DNA of 32,571 bases from Rhizobiales bacterium 63-22. GTDB lineage: Bacteria; Pseudomonadota; Alphaproteobacteria; Rhizobiales; Rhizobiaceae. The position numbers and the translations under genes were made by a program. The notes beneath the pieces were generated by a model that did no database searches, had not been told where the DNA came from, and was given only the letters and a program-made list of their open reading frames with translations. Location of the stretch: positions 1 through 32,571 of the forward strand of contig MKVZ01000018.1 in NCBI GenBank assembly GCA_001898995.1, written 5' to 3'. This document shows, in pieces, positions 19,213-27,133 of this stretch (position 1 is the stretch's first letter; each line of letters begins with the position of its first letter).

Positions 19213-19249
19213 GCCGGTTCATTCCGACGATATGCCGGCTTCGTCCGAC
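19213..19249. promoter_or_regulatory. Direct repeat spaced two helical turns, candidate Lrp/AsnC operator
   Basis: GCCGGTTCATTCCGAC (19213-19228) and GCCGGCTTCGTCCGAC (19234-19249) agree at 12 of 16 positions with a period of 21 bp, so both copies face the same side of the helix. This is how Lrp/AsnC octamers often bind. They lie 29 bp from the Lrp start and 74 bp from the fusion gene start. Confidence 0.45.
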
Positions 19250-19322
19250 ACGATACCTGATGCCTGAAAACGGATTGCGTGCCAAGTTGCCGGAACGAAG
19301 AATGGCTTGGAAAAGAACGACC

Positions 19323-22300
19323 ATGACCGATCTGTCCCACCCCGCCCCCCGGATTTCCGTAGCAGAGGCGGAGATTCTCGCCAGCGAGATTTTCGGCGTT
19401 ACCGGTGAAGCATCGCCGCTCGACAGTGAGCGCGACCGCAATTACCGCCTGAAGACGGAAACCGACGCCGGCTGGCTTCTCAAGATCGTCAATTCGACCG
19501 AGCCCCGCGTCGAAAGCGAATTCCAGACGGCCCTTCTGCACCATCTTGGAAGAGCCAACCCGAAGCTTGCCGTCCCCCGCCTCAAGCCGAGCCTGTCGGG
19601 CGATTTCCTCGCTTCCGCCGTCGCCTCCGACGGGGAAACACATGCGGTGCGCCTTGTCGGATGGCTGGCCGGCACCCCGCTCGCCAAGGTCCGACGAACG
19701 CCTGAACTGATACGCAGCCTCGGCCAATCGCTTGGGGAACTCGACCGTGCCCTGCAAGGCTTCATCCATCCGGGGGCATTGCGCGATCTCGATTGGGACC
19801 TCCGCCATGCCGCGCGGGCACGCTCGCGCCTCCACTTTGTGGAAGACACGCATAAACGAGCCATTCTCGAACGTTTCATCCGACGGTTCGAGGACACGGT
19901 CGCGCCGACACTGATCGGGCTGCGGACGCAGGTCATCCATAACGACGCCAACGACTGGAATATTCTGGTCGATGAGCAGGACGATCGCAATATTTCCGGG
20001 ATCATCGACTTCGGCGATGCGGTTCATACCGTCCTGATCGCCGAAGTCGCCATCGCCTGTGCTTACGCCATTCTCGATCTGGACGATCCCGTTGGCGCGG
20101 CGGCGGAACTTGCCGCCGGATTTCACGAAAAATATCCCCTGCGGAGTGAGGAAATCGATGTTCTGTTCGACCTGATCGCCATGCGTCTGGTCATGAGCGT
20201 CACCTTTTCCGCCTCGCGCCGTGACCGGACCGCCGACAATCCATACCTTGCGGTCAGCGAGGCGCCGGCGTGGCGGCTTCTTGAAAAGATGAACGCGATG
20301 AATCCCCGCCTTGCCACCGCGATCCTGCGGAAAGCCTGCGGCTTCGATGCGGTCGAAGGTGCGGGTGCGGTCCGCCACTGGATTGCCGGCAACGGAAAAT
20401 CCTTCGCCGATATCGTCCGTCCGGCGACGGCCACGATGAACAAGGCGATCGTGCCTTATGGAGACGCATCGCACGTCATGACCGTCGCCTCGGCGCAGCG
20501 GCGCCCGGAAGAAGCGACGAAGTGGTGGGACGATTTTGCGGCCCGGCACAAGATCGCGCTCGGCATCGGCCCGTGGGGAGAAAAGAGAAGCGTCTATACC
20601 GATCCAGCCTTCGAATCGCGGTTCATCGAAGGGCAGCGCCGGGTTCATCACCTCGGCGTCGATCTCTTCATGCCGGCCGGAACGCCGGTCCATACGCCGC
20701 TTGCGGCGGTGGTGAAGAGCGTCGGGATCGAGCATGAGCCGCTCGGCTATGGCGGGCTTGTCCTGCTCGAACATGCACCCGAGGGATGTCCGCCATTCCT
20801 CACCCTTTGGGGACATATGGCGCATGAGGTGCTTGCGCGCCTGAAGCCGGGCGACCGGCTGGAGGCAGGCATGCTGGTCGGCCATATGGGTACGAGCCGG
20901 GAAAACGGCGGTTGGACGCCGCATCTGCATTTCCAGATATCCACCGACACCGGGCTGACGGCGACCGAAATTCTGGGCGTTGGTGAATCCGCGTATCTCG
21001 ATGTCTGGGCCGACATATTCCCCGACGCGGCCATTCTCGCCGGAATTCCCTCCGAAACCTTCCGGCAGGAGGGGCGCACGCGGGAAGAACTCATCGCGAA
21101 GCGCAGGCAGTTGCTTCTTCCCAATCTGGCGACCTCCTATTCCGAGCCGATCAAGTTCGTACGCGGCGACGGTGTCTGGCTCATCGACAATTTCGGCCGC
21201 GCCTATCTCGATTGCTTCAACAATGTATGCCATCTCGGGCACGCCCACCCCGATGTCGTCGAGGCGCTGTCGCGGCAGGCGGCGCTGCTCAACACCAATA
21301 CGCGCTACCTGCACGACAATATCGTGGAATATGCCGAGCGGCTGACGGCGACCCTGCCGGAGGGGCTGGCCGTCGCATCCTTCGCCTGCTCGGGAAGCGA
21401 GGCCAACAGCCTGATGCTTCGCATGGCGAGGAACCATACCGGCCGCAACGATGCGATCGTTCTCGATTGGGCCTATCACGGCACGACGCAGGAACTGATC
21501 GATCTGAGCCCCTACAAATACAAGCGAAAGGGCGGCAGGGGACGGCCCGACCATGTCCATGAGGCCGTCATTCCCGACAGCTACCGCGCCCCGGAGGAAT
21601 GGTCTCCGGAAGAGCATGGCAGGCGATTTGCGGAAAGCGTGGCCGATCTTATCGAAACCATGAGAAAGCAAGGACGGTCGCCCGGCTTCTTCCTCGCCGA
21701 GTCCATCCCGAGTGTCGCCGGTCAGGTCTTCCTTCCCGAAGGCTATCTCCGGGAGGTCTACGGCATGGTTCGCGCGGCGGGAGGACTGTGCCTTGCCGAC
21801 GAGGTACAGGTCGGATTCGGCCGCGTGGGCAGCCACTGGTGGGCCTTCGAGACGCAGGGTGTCGTTCCCGATGCCGTTTCCATGGGCAAGCCCATCGGCA
21901 ACGGTCATCCGATGTCGGCTGTCGTGACCACGCGTGAGGTTGCGGACAGCTTCAACAACGGAATGGAGTATTTCAACACCTTCGCCGGAAACCCCGTCTC
22001 CTGTGCCGTGGGGCTCGCCGTCCTCGATGCGATCGAGCGGGACCGCTTGAGAGACAATGCCCTGAGTATCGGCAATTATCTGCTCGACGGTTTCCGCAGG
22101 ATGCAGGAGCGGTTCGACACCATCGGCGACGTGCGGGGTCTGGGCCTCTTCCTCGGTATCGAACTTGTCACGGACCGAAAGACGAAGGCGCCCGCCACGG
22201 AACTGGCGCGGAAGATCAATAATGAGGCACGGGAACGCGGGATTTTGATGGGGACCGAGGGTCCGCACGACAATGTGCTGAAGATGCGGCCGCCGATGAT

Positions 22301-22370
22301 TTTCAGCCGGGCGAACGCCGACTACCTGCTCGATGTCCTGAGCGCGAGCTTCGAGGCCGCACTCAGGTGA
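19323..22370 (+). CDS. Trimodular fusion: phosphotransferase-fold kinase, M23-type domain, class III PLP enzyme
   Basis: A 1015-residue protein with three modules. Module 1 (about 1-355) is an aminoglycoside-phosphotransferase/homoserine-kinase-II fold, with the catalytic loop HNDANDWN (H206, D208, N213) and metal-binding IIDFGD (D229). Module 2 (about 400-590) is an M23/LytM-like domain that retains HLGVD (H443, D447) and HLHF (H534, H536). Module 3 (about 600-1015) is a class III aminotransferase fold with GSEAN (691-695), DEVQVGFGR (D826) and the PLP lysine K856 in SMGKPIGNG. In animals a related kinase (hydroxylysine kinase) and a related PLP phospho-lyase (AGXT2L group) act in sequence. 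By analogy this protein may phosphorylate a hydroxylated amine and then eliminate phosphate and ammonia. There is no signal peptide, so the M23 domain is probably cytosolic and repurposed. The ATG at 19323 is chosen; ATGs at 19302 and 19260 are alternatives. Confidence 0.85.
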   Translation: MTDLSHPAPRISVAEAEILASEIFGVTGEASPLDSERDRNYRLKTETDAGWLLKIVNSTEPRVESEFQTALLHHLGRANPKLAVPRLKPSLSGDFLASAVASDGETHAVRLVGWLAGTPLAKVRRTPELIRSLGQSLGELDRALQGFIHPGALRDLDWDLRHAARARSRLHFVEDTHKRAILERFIRRFEDTVAPTLIGLRTQVIHNDANDWNILVDEQDDRNISGIIDFGDAVHTVLIAEVAIACAYAILDLDDPVGAAAELAAGFHEKYPLRSEEIDVLFDLIAMRLVMSVTFSASRRDRTADNPYLAVSEAPAWRLLEKMNAMNPRLATAILRKACGFDAVEGAGAVRHWIAGNGKSFADIVRPATATMNKAIVPYGDASHVMTVASAQRRPEEATKWWDDFAARHKIALGIGPWGEKRSVYTDPAFESRFIEGQRRVHHLGVDLFMPAGTPVHTPLAAVVKSVGIEHEPLGYGGLVLLEHAPEGCPPFLTLWGHMAHEVLARLKPGDRLEAGMLVGHMGTSRENGGWTPHLHFQISTDTGLTATEILGVGESAYLDVWADIFPDAAILAGIPSETFRQEGRTREELIAKRRQLLLPNLATSYSEPIKFVRGDGVWLIDNFGRAYLDCFNNVCHLGHAHPDVVEALSRQAALLNTNTRYLHDNIVEYAERLTATLPEGLAVASFACSGSEANSLMLRMARNHTGRNDAIVLDWAYHGTTQELIDLSPYKYKRKGGRGRPDHVHEAVIPDSYRAPEEWSPEEHGRRFAESVADLIETMRKQGRSPGFFLAESIPSVAGQVFLPEGYLREVYGMVRAAGGLCLADEVQVGFGRVGSHWWAFETQGVVPDAVSMGKPIGNGHPMSAVVTTREVADSFNNGMEYFNTFAGNPVSCAVGLAVLDAIERDRLRDNALSIGNYLLDGFRRMQERFDTIGDVRGLGLFLGIELVTDRKTKAPATELARKINNEARERGILMGTEGPHDNVLKMRPPMIFSRANADYLLDVLSASFEAALR

Positions 22371-22385
22371 ACGCTTCGGTAAAGG

Positions 22386-22414
22386 TTGCTCCAAGTGCCC
22401 AGGGTTGGGAGCAA
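22386..22414 (+). terminator. Stem-loop after the fusion gene
   Basis: TTGCTCCAA (22386-22394) pairs with TTGGGAGCAA (22405-22414) with one bulged G, 16 nt after the fusion stop. Only a short T-run (GGTTTCT) follows, so termination is plausible but may be imperfect. The bluB end is convergent about 90 bp away. Confidence 0.5.
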
Positions 22415-22505
22415 AGGTTTCTGCGATAATGGCTTATCGCACGCGGTCATGGCGGGAGCGCCGCCCAGCGGCACGATGCGGAGGACCGCAGGAAACCGGC
22501 GGCGC

Positions 22506-23652
<1,147 letters not shown>

Positions 23653-23680
23653 AACCAATGGCGCTCAGGCGCCATTGGTT
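23653..23680 (-). terminator. Strong hairpin after the PRC-barrel gene
   Basis: AACCAATGGCGC (23653-23664) and GCGCCATTGGTT (23669-23680) form a perfect 12-bp stem with the 4-nt loop TCAG, 15 nt after the PRC-barrel stop (read on the minus strand). The run after it on the minus strand is only ATCGCTAAA; on the plus strand TTTAT follows. A terminator function is likely, possibly bidirectional. Confidence 0.6.
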
Positions 23681-23695
23681 TATAAGGCGGCCAAG

Positions 23696-24274
23696 CTACT
23701 GTGCAGGAGCGGGTGCCGTGCCGGTCGCAGGCTTTTCGGATTTGGTCGCCGCATTCGGATCTGCTACACCCTTCGGAAAGTACTTGGACCGGTCAAACGC
23801 AGGGGCGCTATTCAACTGATCCTTGGACGTGTTCAGAACCAGCCATGTGTTGCCATCGCTGCGCGTGGCAAGCTGGATAAGGTCTGGGCTAACGGCGACG
23901 TCTTTTTCGCCAACACCAAGGAAGCCGCCAACACCAATCACGGCTGCTTCGACCTTGCCGTCAGGGCTTATGATCAAGTCGTTGAGCTTACCGATCGACT
24001 TGGCGTCGTTGGCGGCGCTCTCATAAACACTCCGGCCAATGAAGCTCGACACCAGAACCTGCCCTTCCTTCGCCTCCACGAAGCCAACCTTATTGGCATC
24101 GGTCCCCGTTGCCGGGGCAGCACCAAACATATTCTTGGTGGAAACGGGCATTTCCTTTTGCGCCGGCGCCTCCGCGCTTGGCGCCGTGGTCGCATTTGGG
24201 GTCGTCGTTTGGGCGAGCGCCGGCATGCTGATTGCGAGTGCACACGCTGCCGTCAGAAGTGTTGTTTTAAACAT
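23696..24274 (-). CDS. Exported PRC-barrel domain protein
   Basis: A 192-residue protein with a clear signal peptide (MFKTTLLTAACALAISMPALA, cleavage near 21-22), a low-complexity Thr/Ala/Pro linker, and a PRC-barrel domain (about 70-150) with SSFIGRSVYESAANDAKSIG, then IGKLNDLIISPDGKVEAAVIG and VGGFLGVGEKDVAV. The C-terminal tail is again Ala/Pro/Thr/Lys-rich. PRC barrels are small beta-barrels found in photosynthetic reaction-centre H subunits and RimM. Periplasmic versions are common in Rhizobiales, sometimes stress-induced, but of unproven function. The ATG at 24274 has GGAGAGGAG immediately upstream; an ATG ten codons earlier would spoil the signal peptide. Confidence 0.85.
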   Translation of the reverse strand: MFKTTLLTAACALAISMPALAQTTTPNATTAPSAEAPAQKEMPVSTKNMFGAAPATGTDANKVGFVEAKEGQVLVSSFIGRSVYESAANDAKSIGKLNDLIISPDGKVEAAVIGVGGFLGVGEKDVAVSPDLIQLATRSDGNTWLVLNTSKDQLNSAPAFDRSKYFPKGVADPNAATKSEKPATGTAPAPAQ

Positions 24275-24677
24275 AACTCCTCTCCTTTCTGCATAAGTGT
24301 TCACTTATTGAACTCGTCAAACCGGTGATCGTTCCAATTTTAATAGGTAGCTGGAAAACTCTATGTCTTGGCTCCGCTTCATCGCGACTTACGATTTCAT
24401 CCCCCAAACCAGCTGTCACAATCCGCTATTGGCGCAGCAACCATATAAGCTGCGGTGCATTCTTTGCCGCCCGATGCGGCGAGGCGGGCAGCGTGCAAGC
24501 GCTCCCATTTCCGGCGGCCTTACCAACCGTTCGGCGGACCGCAGCACGAGGAGACGAAACTGCCCGGCCGGCCTTGGCGCTGGCGTAAACCATTCGGCGG
24601 TTGCCGGTCTGGCAGACTATCCACAGTTATGACAAGGGGTCAAAGGCGCTGGAAAAATTCAATGAAATCAAAAACTC
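24275..24677. other. Gap between PRC-barrel gene and left att site
   Basis: About 400 bp of chromosome-side sequence. Short open frames occur in three plus-strand frames, but none has a ribosome binding site or family resemblance, so I annotate no gene. The first 50 bp presumably hold the PRC-barrel promoter (minus strand). This is the sequence that would have followed tRNA-Ser(CGA) before the element inserted. Confidence 0.4.
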
Positions 24678-24692
24678 ATGGCGGAGAGGGAG
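24678..24692. repeat. Left attachment site core (copy of tRNA-Ser 3' end)
   Basis: ATGGCGGAGAGGGAG is identical to 32496-32510, which covers the 3' acceptor strand and CCA of tRNA-Ser(CGA) on the minus strand. Flanking bases differ on both sides. It lies 175 bp before the integrase start, the usual attL arrangement for tRNA-targeting tyrosine integrases. Confidence 0.75.
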
Positions 24693-24802
24693 ACCTCCTA
24701 ACATGTATTTCTGGCATTCCATAGCGTTCCTGTAACACATTGATTTCTAGCAATTTTGTCTCCGCTCTACTCCATTGAAATCCGCCTTGCTCCATGCTAA
24801 AG

Positions 24803-24823
24803 GTGGGGTTGATGATGGGGTTG
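24803..24823. repeat. Left arm-type repeat, candidate integrase-binding site
   Basis: GTGGGG at 24803 and TGGGGTTG at 24816 recur with the same 13-bp spacing at 32423 and 32436 near the right att site. This copy lies between the left core and the integrase start, where arm-type sites of lambda-type integrases occur. Confidence 0.45.
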
Positions 24824-24867
24824 GCTCTCCAGCCCCGCCTTGTTTCAGACAAGCAGGACGTGCGGAC

Positions 24868-26106
24868 ATGGCGGCAATCCAGAAGCTTACAGACAGGAAA
24901 ATCCAGTCCCTGAAAGAACCGGGCAAATATAGCGACGGCGGGGGCTTGTACCTTGTCGTTACCAAGACGGGCACTAAGAATTGGCTTTTCATGTACAGGA
25001 TGGGCGACAAGCGCCGGGAAATGGGGCTTGGATCAGCGGAAGCGCGGCAGGTAGGCTTGCAAGCTGCCCGTGACGCTGCCGAGAAAGCCCGTGCTCTTGT
25101 TCGCGAGGGCATAGACCCCATCAACCGCCGCAGCGCGCAACGTGACGCGCAAAAGACCTTGCTCACGTTTGGCGATGCCGCAGACAGATATATCGAAGCC
25201 AAATCCGCCGAATGGCGCAACGACAAGCATTTGGCGCAATGGAAAATGACGATGCAGGTCTATGCGAAAAAGCTTCGCCCCCTGCCCGTCAGGGACATTG
25301 CGACCGAGCATGTTCTTGAAGCTTTGCGCCCGATCTGGACGGCGAAGCCCGAAACGGCCTCTCGCGTGCGCAACCGGATAGAACTGATACTGGACGCCGC
25401 AAAGGCTTCCGGAGATCGTGAGGGGGAAAATCCGGCACGCTGGCGCGGGCATCTGGACAAGCTTCTGCCGAAACGGCAGAAACTAAGCCGGGGGCACCAT
25501 GCAGCGATGCCCTACGGCGATGTACCTGCATTCGTTGCCGCATTGCGTGAAGCGGACACGATAAGCGCACGCGCGCTTGAATTTCTCATTCTGACCGCAG
25601 CGCGTTCGGGGGAAGTATTCGGGGCGAAATGGCCTGAAATCGATATGGACGCGAAAATCTGGACCGTGCCCGCCGAGCGCATGAAGGCAGGCAAAGAACA
25701 CCGTGTGCCGCTTTGTGACCGGGCAATCGCGATCCTGAAAGCGTCATGGACGATACGCGATGCAGATGACGGCTTTGTGTTCACGGGCAAGGGCAGAAAG
25801 GACGCTGAACGCAAGGGCTTGTCGAACATGGCGATGGACATGCAGATGCGGCGTTTAGGGTATGAGCAATATACCGTGCATGGCTTCCGTTCCGCCTTTC
25901 GGGATTGGTGCTATGAACGCACGAATTTCCAGACGGAACTTGCCGAGCAGGCGCTTGCGCATACGCTTTCCAACAAGGTTGAAGCCGCCTACAGGCGCGC
26001 GGATGCCTTGGAGCGCAGACGGGAACTTATGAACGCGTGGGGCGCGCATTGCGAACCTTCCAAGGACGGAAAGGTTATCAGCATTCATTCAAAGGGGGCA
26101 GCGTGA
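24868..26106 (+). CDS. Tyrosine-type site-specific integrase
   Basis: A 412-residue integrase of the P4/CP4 type. The N-terminal arm-binding domain (about 1-90; LTDRKIQSLKEPGKYSDGGG opening) precedes a core-binding SAM-like domain (about 95-190) and the catalytic domain. The full catalytic set is visible: R246 (TAARSGE), K276 (AGKEHRVPL), H338 and R341 (VHGFR), H365 (LAHT) and nucleophile Y375 (AAYRR). The ATG at 24868 is chosen because LTDRKIQ openings are standard; a longer frame begins at 24775. It sits next to the left att core and its last base overlaps the next gene's GTG start. It should catalyse insertion into and excision from tRNA-Ser(CGA). Confidence 0.96.
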   Translation: MAAIQKLTDRKIQSLKEPGKYSDGGGLYLVVTKTGTKNWLFMYRMGDKRREMGLGSAEARQVGLQAARDAAEKARALVREGIDPINRRSAQRDAQKTLLTFGDAADRYIEAKSAEWRNDKHLAQWKMTMQVYAKKLRPLPVRDIATEHVLEALRPIWTAKPETASRVRNRIELILDAAKASGDREGENPARWRGHLDKLLPKRQKLSRGHHAAMPYGDVPAFVAALREADTISARALEFLILTAARSGEVFGAKWPEIDMDAKIWTVPAERMKAGKEHRVPLCDRAIAILKASWTIRDADDGFVFTGKGRKDAERKGLSNMAMDMQMRRLGYEQYTVHGFRSAFRDWCYERTNFQTELAEQALAHTLSNKVEAAYRRADALERRRELMNAWGAHCEPSKDGKVISIHSKGAA

Positions 26107-26768
26107 GCGGCGAAGATTTGCAGGGGCGCGCACATGCGCTGGTTGATGAGATTTTTTCCATTGGTACCGCAGCCGGTGACGTTGTTGACCCAAAAGCCAA
26201 CGAAAAGGCATATGATGCGTGGTGCAAGCTTTCGGAAATTTTCGGTCCTGTCATCGCGGCGCACCTGCAAACACAGGCGGTGCCGGGGAAAATTACCGGC
26301 AGCAAAGAGCATAGGGCCTATGTTTCAGACGTGATCGCCCGGTTGCTTTACGATCTTGCGCCCGCGATTGAGGACGCCTTTCCGGGGAAAACAACGGATG
26401 TGCACGTCATCATTACCGATCTGATCGACCCGCAAGGCGACAATGACACAAGGCTTCTGCGCAGAAGGCCGAGCGGTGTGCACAAGCTGCAAATGGAAAA
26501 AGCACGGGCGCGGGCTTTGATCTATGAAGCAACCTTGCACGAACAGAAGCGCTTGTCCCTCTCTACATGGGAGGAAGCAATCAATACGGTTTTCGAATAT
26601 TCGTTCAATCGTCCTTGCGCCGTTTCAAAAGACCTTTGGGTATCTATGCGCAAGGTGGCGAAGGATTTTCCGTCTCAAACAAAGTTGGATGCGAAACAAC
26701 CGCATCCCTTTATGGAAAAGCCATTGGCTGAAAGAATGAAGATACTCGATTTAGCTCGCAAGAAATAA
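26103..26768 (+). CDS. Element-borne protein of unknown function (221 aa)
   Basis: The start is GTG at 26103, overlapping the integrase TGA, with AAAGGGGG just upstream; this suggests translational coupling to the integrase. The product is soluble and predicted mostly helical, without signal peptide, membrane segment or Cys/His cluster. Visible segments are an N-terminal helical region (DLQGRAHALVDEIFS), a basic patch RLLRRRPSGVHK (about residues 118-129) and a Lys-rich C terminus (ERMKILDLARKK). I do not recognise a family. Co-translation with the integrase makes a role in recombination directionality or element regulation possible, but cargo function is equally open. Confidence 0.75.
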   Translation: MSGEDLQGRAHALVDEIFSIGTAAGDVVDPKANEKAYDAWCKLSEIFGPVIAAHLQTQAVPGKITGSKEHRAYVSDVIARLLYDLAPAIEDAFPGKTTDVHVIITDLIDPQGDNDTRLLRRRPSGVHKLQMEKARARALIYEATLHEQKRLSLSTWEEAINTVFEYSFNRPCAVSKDLWVSMRKVAKDFPSQTKLDAKQPHPFMEKPLAERMKILDLARKK

Positions 26769-26783
26769 TTTCAAGCTGAAAGG

Positions 26784-26806
26784 CGGTATAATTTATACTT
26801 ATACCG
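26784..26806. promoter_or_regulatory. 8-bp inverted repeat upstream of the AlpA-type gene
   Basis: CGGTATAA (26784-26791) and TTATACCG (26799-26806) are perfect arms around TTTATAC. The site is AT-rich, lies 71 bp before the AlpA start and 16 bp after the preceding stop, and has TATAAT-like sequence inside it. It is a good candidate operator overlapping a promoter. Confidence 0.5.
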
Positions 26807-26833
26807 ATAACGCATCTGCGCCAACCCGGCCTA

Positions 26834-26869
26834 TTCCTTCCGATCAGAAGACAACTGATCAGGAAGGAA
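26834..26869 (+). promoter_or_regulatory. Leader hairpin that sequesters the AlpA ribosome binding site
   Basis: TTCCTTCCGATCAG (26834-26847) pairs with CTGATC (26855-26860), a bulged A, and GGAAGGAA (26862-26869): 14 base pairs around a 7-nt loop. The 3' arm contains GGAAGG, the only good ribosome binding site for the ATG at 26877. Folded, it would block translation, suggesting post-transcriptional control of the AlpA switch. Confidence 0.6.
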
Positions 26870-26876
26870 AACGATC

Positions 26877-27074
26877 ATGAATGGTTTCGAAAACGAACGC
26901 CTTATCCGTCTGGATGAAGTCGAACGCCTTGTAGGCCTCAAGCATTCCACAATCTATCTGCTGATCCAGTCCGGGGAATTTCCCCGCCAGATTCCCGTAA
27001 CCAAGCGCTCCGTGCGCTGGCGCTTGTCGGAAATTCAGCGCTGGATCGAAGAACGCGCCGCTCTTGCCGCCTGA
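26877..27074 (+). CDS. AlpA-family transcriptional regulator / excisionase-like protein
   Basis: A 65-residue MerR-like winged-helix protein. RLIRLDEVERLVGLKHSTIYLLIQSGEFPRQIPVTKRSVRW-type segments (residues 8-50) and WIEERAAL at the end are diagnostic of AlpA/phage regulator proteins. In P4-like and CP4-like elements, AlpA or Vis relatives activate integrase expression, direct excision or control replication genes. The start at 26877 is fixed by GGAAGG nine bases upstream. An operator-like palindrome and an RBS-masking hairpin precede it. The primase-helicase starts 59 bp downstream. Confidence 0.9.
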   Translation: MNGFENERLIRLDEVERLVGLKHSTIYLLIQSGEFPRQIPVTKRSVRWRLSEIQRWIEERAALAA

Positions 27075-27090
27075 CTCTCCCCAAAGAAAA

Positions 27091-27113
27091 GCCCCCGCAC
27101 TGGTGGCAGGGGC
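27091..27113 (-). terminator. Stem-loop with T-run on the minus strand, between AlpA and primase genes
   Basis: GCCCCCGC (27091-27098) and GCAGGGGC (27106-27113) pair at 7 of 8 positions. The plus strand has AAAGAAAA directly before the stem, so on the minus strand the stem is followed by TTTTCTTT, the form of an intrinsic terminator for antisense transcription. On the plus strand it is simply a leader hairpin of the primase mRNA. Confidence 0.4.
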
Positions 27114-27133
27114 GAGATGGAAGCTTGCAGACA

